NCBI GenBank assembly: GCA_002118135.1
Contig: BDIU01000225.1
Coordinates: forward strand, 62,001-126,000
Origin: Trebouxia sp. TZW2008
Lineage: Eukaryota > Chlorophyta > Trebouxiophyceae > Trebouxiales > Trebouxiaceae
Reading direction: 5' to 3'
Length of the DNA: 64,000 nucleotides
Within the stretch, counting starts at the first letter, position 1; the number at the start of each line of letters is the position of its first letter. Below are positions 57,556 to 64,000 of this stretch, piece after piece. Under the pieces are notes generated by a model. That model saw only the letters and a program-made list of their open reading frames with translations, had not been told where the DNA came from and made no database searches. The position numbers and the translations under genes are program-made.

Positions 57556-60500
57556 TCAGCCATTTTCTTGAGCAGCCTCAGCATCTTGAGCCATCTCAGT
57601 CTCTGATCTGGCATAAGCATTTGACTTGTGCTTAGGCGCAAAGCTGAATTTGGCTGGCGTGGGGCCAAGTAGCATCTCAGAAATCTTTACCCAGTCAGCT
57701 GCATTGTCGCTGCACTCAGCACACAGAGAGTAAACAAGAAAATGGCAGCAGCCATGAGTGCAACATGAGCATAGCATGTCACAGCATAGAAAAAGGTGTT
57801 GTTATCCTTCCTGAGGCAACTCTGCAGATGCAATGTCAGCTTGGGGCAATGCGCATGCAATCTTCAAAGATTCAGCACCATGATGCCTCATGGGCAAGAA
57901 TTCCATGTCACACATACATGATACAGAGTTCTGCAGCTTGCAATGTGTTGCAGCAGCAACTCCAACAGTCTGGATGTCCTATCGGAGTGCAGCAGGACAT
58001 CAGCCTGGAACAATTGCGTAGGGTATGTGTGACCAGAACAATGTTGCGCATATTTGCATACCTTGCAAGCAAAGTTTCCAGGTCTGATCTGCCATAGTGA
58101 GCAGGCGGCCGCCATTGCATGCACTGAGGCACCACCTCAAGAAGTCCAACTGGCACATACCGGTACAAGAAGCTGAGCCACTCCAGCAGGAAACGCCTGC
58201 AAAAACAGAGAGACTGATTAACAACAAGAAATAGAAGACGGATCTTACAGGGTTTACAAGCAACAGTATGTTCTCAAATTATTGCATGCCTCAGAATAAT
58301 CATTGTATCACGTGCTGCTGTATTGCAAATGTGCATGCTTGAAGGCACTCTGGACCACAATACTGGAGCTTGTTGTACTTGACTTGACATCATTTCGACA
58401 GCATGCGACTGAACACATGCTGCAGAGACTTTGGAGGTCATGCAGCGTGATGCTGTCAGGCCCATGCAGACGCCAGTACATGCAGTCCTGACCGGCAAAA
58501 GGTGGCAATTGTGCGCACCTTGTAGTTTCTACTCCTTTGGCATCAGAGCCCCAGTGCTCGAGACCATTGCTGCAGAATTGCTTCAAAATGTCTAGGCGCT
58601 CACTGGGGCTGATGTCAATGTGGCGCTGCTCTTTGATCTCTTGGAAGATCCAAGGCTTGATCAGAGCACCCCTGCAGACATGTTGAGCAATTTGACTTTT
58701 ACATGACTCTTATAAAGTGTGCAAAGAACAGTGCGGTTTCTCATCAAAATATGTCCCAAAGATGTCCCAAAGGGCTTGAATCACCACCACAGCCTATGCC
58801 ATGTCATTCATGTCAAAGCTAGTACTGAGGGCATCACTCTGACGCAGTGGATCTGCAGCTATACTGAGGATCGCTATCGAGGGAGAAAAGGGTGAGCAAG
58901 AGGCTGACCTGGCAATCATGCAAGTCGCGACTGGGCTCTTTGCATTGACGTGAGCCTGGTAGTCTGTCCAGGCAAACACATCTCCATTGCCTATCAGGGG
59001 CGTCTTGGTAAGCATCTGAGCACACTTGGTGACATATGTCCAGTCAGCTTCCCTTGAGTACCTGAGCTAGCACAGCAGCTGCAGACTACGTACTGCATAA
59101 CTTGTGTATCAGTTGACTGATACTGCACTGCAGCTCTCATGCTTGCCATTAGGTACAAACCGAAGCCTAGTCTCTTACTCAAGTGACAAACAGATGGATG
59201 CTGCATGTGCTGGCACGCAAGATTGCGCCCCTGCACCCCCAGAAAAGTTGTATCAACATTGTGATTGACCTGGTCTGTGGCAGATTACACCAATTGGTCA
59301 GGAAAGCAAGAACTGCAAATCAGTGCATGCAAAATGCAAGGCTGCCACAGACTGCACAGCTGATGCAGGATGCCTATACCTCTGCTGTCGTGATCGCCCA
59401 TGCAGGGTGATGCCAGAGGCGCCCCAGGACTGTACTTCACGCACAAAGTTGTGTGCTACATCATGGTCATCCAAGTAGCCTTTCCTGAGCTTAATGGTCA
59501 AAGGGCAGCTGAGGATTGATGACATGCTGCGCACAATCTTCTCTATCTGTTTGGGCCTCTGCAGCAGTGATGCCCCAGCATTCCTGCACACCAAAAAGGA
59601 GACTATAGAGAGCAGATCTGCTTTAGAAGCAAAGCCAAGCTGTATCACAGGCGATTTACTCATTCATAATGCAAGCTGATGGTGAAAGGTAGGCTTGCAC
59701 TAAGTGTGCCAGGTGGATGAACAAGTTGCAGTGATTGATGTAGCGACATGTTGACTATTGCAGGACTTGAGTCATAGACACCATCAAAATTGCCACGGCA
59801 GTCATGGCATGCACCATTTGCCATCAGTGAACACTATGGCTTAGTGCTGGTGGTTGACAGGGCCAGCATCATTTGAGCTGATGTTTCGAGCAGCATTGAC
59901 ATGGTGACCTCAGCGACATGCAACATTGAAGGTAGGCCAACGTGGTGACCTCAACTACATGCAACGTGAAGATAGGCTTGCAGCTGGGATACACTTATGT
60001 TCACAGTCACATACATCAGCTGGGCATGGCTAAGCAGTTTCTCATGAGCAAGGACCAGCCATGCAAACAACACGAGCTGAAACTTCAGCAAGGCATGACT
60101 GCAGGGCAGAGTGCTACATGCAAGTTGGCTGGTCACAATCTGCACCTACTTGCTGCAGATCAAGTCAATAGGGCACCCCATGTTGACGTCCACAAAGTCC
60201 ACATCACAGTTCTGTTCAATGAGCTGAGCAGTGCGCGCAAGGGAATCAGCAAAGCCACCACACACTTGCACCCCAAAGACGTCTTCACAAGGATGGCGCT
60301 TCAGCAGAGCCCATTCTGAGCCTTGCCCTTGCAGTAGATTGGTTGCTAGGGCCATTTCACCACATGTAATGTCTGCGCCAAGTCCCTTGCAGATGCGCCT
60401 GCAGGAACGCAAGACAAGTCTCACCCAAAGCCATGTGCACCCTGGCTTGCTGCAGCGCATGAGCCTGCCAAAGAAGAAAGTGACAGTACAGCAAACTACA

Positions 60501-62890
60501 TCAAAAATCTAAGGCTGATGCTATATGTGCAGCTTGTCATTTTGCGCGAAGTATCTGCAAGGTGCATGATGTCAACTTGCAGGCAAGGTATGACTTCCTT
60601 ACATGAGCCTGCAATTCCTTGTGGGACATGCATTGACACATTTATTATAAGCTTTGGGCTACACAGTCATGGCAAGAGGGCAGACGTGTGGTGCGATCTG
60701 ATAGATTGGGGCAGAATCCGATGAAGCTGGGCTAACCTGAAGGGCAAATTGCCCACAGTAGTCAGGGGTGCAAGGTACAGCTTCCCCGTAACATCAAGTC
60801 TCTTCTTCTCCTGGGGCCTCAGAGGGACATCCACATGTATGTCACTGGCGTTGTCAGTGTGTTGCCTGCAGGAACAGACTATCATTTTTACACAAAGCAG
60901 CATATGCTGCTTGGCAGAAGGCCTTAAGCAATATGATGCACTCTGAGGTACTTGCAGCATATCACCCCTGTACACACTAATGGATTTGCATTGCTGCAGA
61001 CATTTTATGCAGACTCAGACATCTCAATGCTGCCCTGGTAGTGACGCCATGCTCACATGGAAGGCGTGGCACAGCTTTCAGGCTCTTGTGCAAATCATGC
61101 GCTTGCAGCTACAGTCATCACCTGCTGACATCGTATAACAAAGCATGTCCATCTGGATGCTGGACATGTCCATTGCCTGGACCGTCAGAAGCTGATGTGC
61201 CATTGGCTGAGTTGGCGCCATTGACAAGCGGCTGTTCAGAGGACACTGATGCTGCTCGCGCATCAGACGACCTGTCAGGCTGTGCTTGGGCAGAGGATGC
61301 TGTTGCAGGCGCTTGAGAAGGCGTACCAATGGCAGCTGCTGCTGCAGCAGCAAGAGAAGTTTGGGAAGCAAGCGCTTCGCTTGCTGAACCTGGCTGAGGT
61401 GTTGGGGCTAAGAGAGCTGCGTCAGAACCTGGCAGCTGATCACAGTTCTGTGACTCAGGCTTGGGATTGCCTGCTAAATCGCTGGAGATTGAGGGTACAT
61501 GAAGAATGTGCTCAGCATTGGCAGCGGCTGCTGCATCTGCTGCCTGGGCAGTTGTCTGTGAAGCTGATGGCTGTGAGTCAGTGCATGCTCTCTTGGCAGG
61601 TTGCTCTGTCTCTTCTGGACTAGAACTTCTCTTGGATGTTTGTGCTTGACTCTGGCTGGCTGTTGCAGAGGAGGTGCCTTTCCTTCTTGACTTGTTCTGG
61701 CGGCTAATCTTGATGCCTAGTTTGTTCAGAACTGCATCTGCTCGCCCAAAGTCATAGGTTTGCCTTCTAAGCTGACTCTGCAGGTCTCGTGACATTGTGT
61801 TCATGCTGTCATATATAGCAGGCGCCACTGGCAGCTCCACATGTGATGGTACATCTGCAAGGCATGCACAAATGTGACACACTGCCAGCAAGTAAGTCCT
61901 GCTGCATAAACACCGTCAAGGCAGATGTGCTTCTTCAAGATGCTTTGAAAGCTGCAAAGGGTTCTCCAGAGGTCCCTAAAGGGTTTGCAATTCAGGAGCA
62001 TGCAATCCATGCATAGAAGGCAATGTCAACCTGTAATGTGCTCTGTAACCGGCTGCTGTGCCTTGTGCTCAGCCGAAAGTGCAGCTGTGCCATTGGATGG
62101 ATTGGCAAGCTCAACACTGGGCCCTGATGGCACCTCAGCGTGCACAGCAGCGTCAGCTGTTGCTACTGCCGAGTTTTGAAGTTGGGAAACACCATTCTGC
62201 TTGTCTATCGTGTTTGAGCCCTGCTGACCCTGAGTGTATTTGAGCGTGTGCTTGTCAGGGTTGTGGTGGGATGATGAAAACTGACATGTGATGCCTGCAG
62301 TTCATGCATCACAGTCAGTTAAGCCAAAATGTAGAGCTAACATGCCACAAAGTTGCAGCCTAGCGCATTGACTTGCAGTATGTAGCTAGGTGACACAACT
62401 GAGTACTGCAATAGAACACAGCAACAGATGTATAAAGTGGTACAACACAGGCTTACCAAAAGGACACCTTGCTGAGGAAGAGAAAGGGCACTGTCCAGGC
62501 AAGTCTTTTGGCTTCTGTTTTAAAAAGGCTTCAACATCATGACTGAAGCGACATCTCTCGAACTCACACTTGCCAGCCAAGAAGTTGATGCACAGACTGA
62601 AGACATCGTCTCTATCCTGCAGTTACCACTTGAGCTGCTTGCCCCAACCTCCAGATGGCTCGAGCAATGTGGCAAGACGCTGGACATGTTGGCAATAGCC
62701 ACAGTCGCACCTTCCTAGCCTGTCGCTTGGATTTCTTCTCGGTGAGAGCAGCGGAGGCCTGCGCCTGCGCACCACCTACTGCAGGCACCTCGGAACGGGC
62801 TGCATAGGGCTTCCAGTACTCTCGTTTCACAGGCGCGATGCCTTTGTTGACAAGCTCCTCGGCTGTCAACTCTTTGAGAGGAGTTGTCAT
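57556..62890 (-). CDS. DUS3: tRNA-dihydrouridine(47) synthase (NAD(P)+)-like, CCCH fingers
   Basis: DUS3 is an FMN enzyme that reduces uridine 47 in tRNA variable loops. Eleven exons: 62711-62890 (ATG), 62457-62616, 62031-62294, 61122-61854, 60737-60865, 60150-60398, 59380-59583, 58909-59061, 58519-58671, 58062-58196 and 57556-57709 (TGA); 837 residues, phases agree throughout. Two Cys/His finger motifs are seen ([18 protein letters not shown] and [17 protein letters not shown]). A 240-residue Ala/Ser/Gln-rich linker follows. The FMN barrel has [51 protein letters not shown] and TPLIGNGDV. The C-terminal region has [28 protein letters not shown] and [13 protein letters not shown]. The linker is longer than in animals. 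No exon-edge arrays occur here, only a small intronic duplication at about 59890-59975. Head-to-head with the MAK-like kinase. Confidence 0.95.
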
Positions 62891-63379
62891 GTTGAAAAGG
62901 CACTAGTGTTCGCAAACTGATGACCTGTGACCAACAACGAACTTCAAATTGAGCAAGCCTGCGGCAGAAATTGAAGTAGAAGATTGCCGGGTGGTGGAGG
63001 GAGATTTCAGAAGCAAATTTGACAGTTTTTGACTTTTGGAAAACATTGTGCTTGCAGTGCACCGTCCATTTCCACGAATAGGGCACCGGCTCGAGATCGT
63101 CGTCGCATTGCTTCAGCCAAAGCGTCTGCGCATCAGCTCTGCGGTCAGACGAATCTGTGTTTCCTTTTCGGTGTCTGTGCAATCTGCTTAATCAGGCCGA
63201 CGGACCGCAGAGAGCATATGATTCCTTGTTGACTGTCGCAATAGCTTGAAAAAACACGGCGCAGCCTTTAAGTCTTTGATTGACAGCTGCGACTCCCTGC
63301 CAGGCCTCAACGGTGTTCCACATGGCAAACAGCAGCTGACAGTGGGTGGTAGGACACTTAGATAGCTTGCAGGCGTGCA
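62891..63379. promoter_or_regulatory. Bidirectional promoter region, DUS3 and MAK-like kinase
   Basis: The 489 bp separate two divergent start codons and are richer in CpG than the rest of the window. They must hold both promoters and both 5' leaders. No individual element was recognised. Confidence 0.6.
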
Positions 63380-64000
63380 ATGAACAGGTGCATACACAAC
63401 ATGCAAATACGCTCTGCAACGAAGATGATCTGGTGTTGACCAACCTGCGCTCACTCGCAGATACAAAGTGACCAAGCAGCTGGGAGATGGTACTTATGGT
63501 AGTGTGTGGAAGGCTGTCAACATGCAGACCAAGGATCAGGTCATCTTGTGCATATGCTTGTCTGGTATTGCAGAAAGCGTGCTGCCAGTACGAAGCACGT
63601 CCAAACTTGTGAAGCGTATCATGCAGGTAGCCATCAAGAAAATGAAGCGCAAGTTCTTCAGCTGGGAGGAATGCATGTCTCTGCGTGAGGTCAAATCATT
63701 GCGCAAGCTGAACCACCCCAGCGTGGTGAAGTTGAAAGAAGTCATCAGGGAGAATGACGAGCTCTTCTTTGTTTTTGAGTATCTGGTGGGTTTCGCGCTA
63801 ATTTGCCATGATGCAATACACATCAACAATAACTTGCATACTTTGTGCACCAAGTTAAAGCATGGCATCTAGTGTAGGGCTGCCAACTGGCTTGAGAGGT
63901 CCTGCACATTCACCTGATGATCACATTCACCTTGCAGCCCCAAAGACATGCATGTATGCTGTCGCTGCACTGCTGATGCATGCCCTTTGTGCAGGATTGC
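63380..64000 (+). CDS. MAK/ICK/LF4-type (RCK family) kinase, 5' part
   Basis: RCK kinases are CMGC Ser/Thr kinases; in ciliates, algae and animals they restrain cilium length, and land plants have a homologue without cilia. Exon 1 is 63380-63387 (ATGAACAG, coding MN and part of R), exon 2 63461-63539 ([19 protein letters not shown], Gly loop), exon 3 63627-63785 ([49 protein letters not shown]), then GTGGGT. The MNRY start, the catalytic Lys in VAIKK and the alpha-C Glu in LREVKSL match the family. The rest lies beyond the right edge. The intron 63540-63626 is 87 bp, free of stops, and opens with a weak GTCATC donor, so an isoform retaining it would gain 29 residues. Confidence 0.9.

Noticed and set aside
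63380..64000. Inference that the organism is flagellated because of a MAK/LF4-type kinase
   Set aside because: RCK kinases also occur in plants without cilia, so the gene alone does not show it.
1..64000. tRNA, rRNA, CRISPR or bacterial-type operons
   Set aside because: No stretch with a recognisable tRNA arm set, rRNA similarity or CRISPR spacing was seen; the spliced genes show that bacterial features are not expected.

Overview
The window is nuclear DNA of an intron-rich eukaryote with mixed base composition, most likely a green alga (Chlorophyta; a trebouxiophyte would fit, but the sequence alone does not settle the class). The reasons are spliced genes with GT-AG and some GC-AG introns, a plant-type BIG ARF-GEF, a DUS3 with CCCH fingers, a receptor-like TKL kinase and an RCK/MAK kinase. 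All exon limits below were placed by hand from splice sites, reading-frame phase and remembered family conservation; no search was run.

Layout, left to right: (1) a nitrilase on the minus strand (292-1533, running off the left edge) whose catalytic-Cys exon edge is repeated about four times; (2) two C-terminal exons of an unidentified minus-strand gene (2540-3077); (3) a plus-strand receptor-like protein kinase (3842-11329, N-terminus not found); (4) a very large plus-strand gene for a BIG-type Sec7 ARF guanine-nucleotide exchange factor (12727-41514, about 32 exons and about 2,100 residues spread over 28.8 kb); (5) a possible small minus-strand membrane protein (41993-42435); (6) two paralogous minus-strand genes with an F-box-like N-terminus, A (44232-49156) and B (52063-56766), flanking a plus-strand AIM24-family gene (49888-51125); (7) tRNA-dihydrouridine(47) synthase DUS3 on the minus strand (57556-62890, 11 exons); (8) the first three exons of a MAK/ICK/LF4-type kinase on the plus strand (63380 to the right edge), sharing a 490-bp upstream region with DUS3.

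The outstanding feature is architectural. In the nitrilase, the receptor kinase, the ARF-GEF and paralogue A, exon after exon is accompanied by two to five diverged tandem copies of one exon edge together with its splice site and adjoining intron, in units of about 80-225 bp. Copies of an exon's 5' part lie upstream of the functional exon and copies of its 3' part lie downstream, so the real reading frame is untouched while the introns fill with decayed exon look-alikes. About 30 such arrays are visible. DUS3, AIM24 and paralogue B are almost free of them, and the A/B pair shows the same exons single in B and multiplied in A. Superimposed are a pogo-like MITE family with TACAGTAA ends (one copy sits exactly on a splice donor of gene B), two other short dispersed repeats, a minisatellite and several microsatellites.

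Functionally the genes are unrelated housekeeping or signalling loci (nitrile hydrolysis, membrane traffic, tRNA modification, signalling kinases); nothing suggests an operon or a gene cluster with one pathway.
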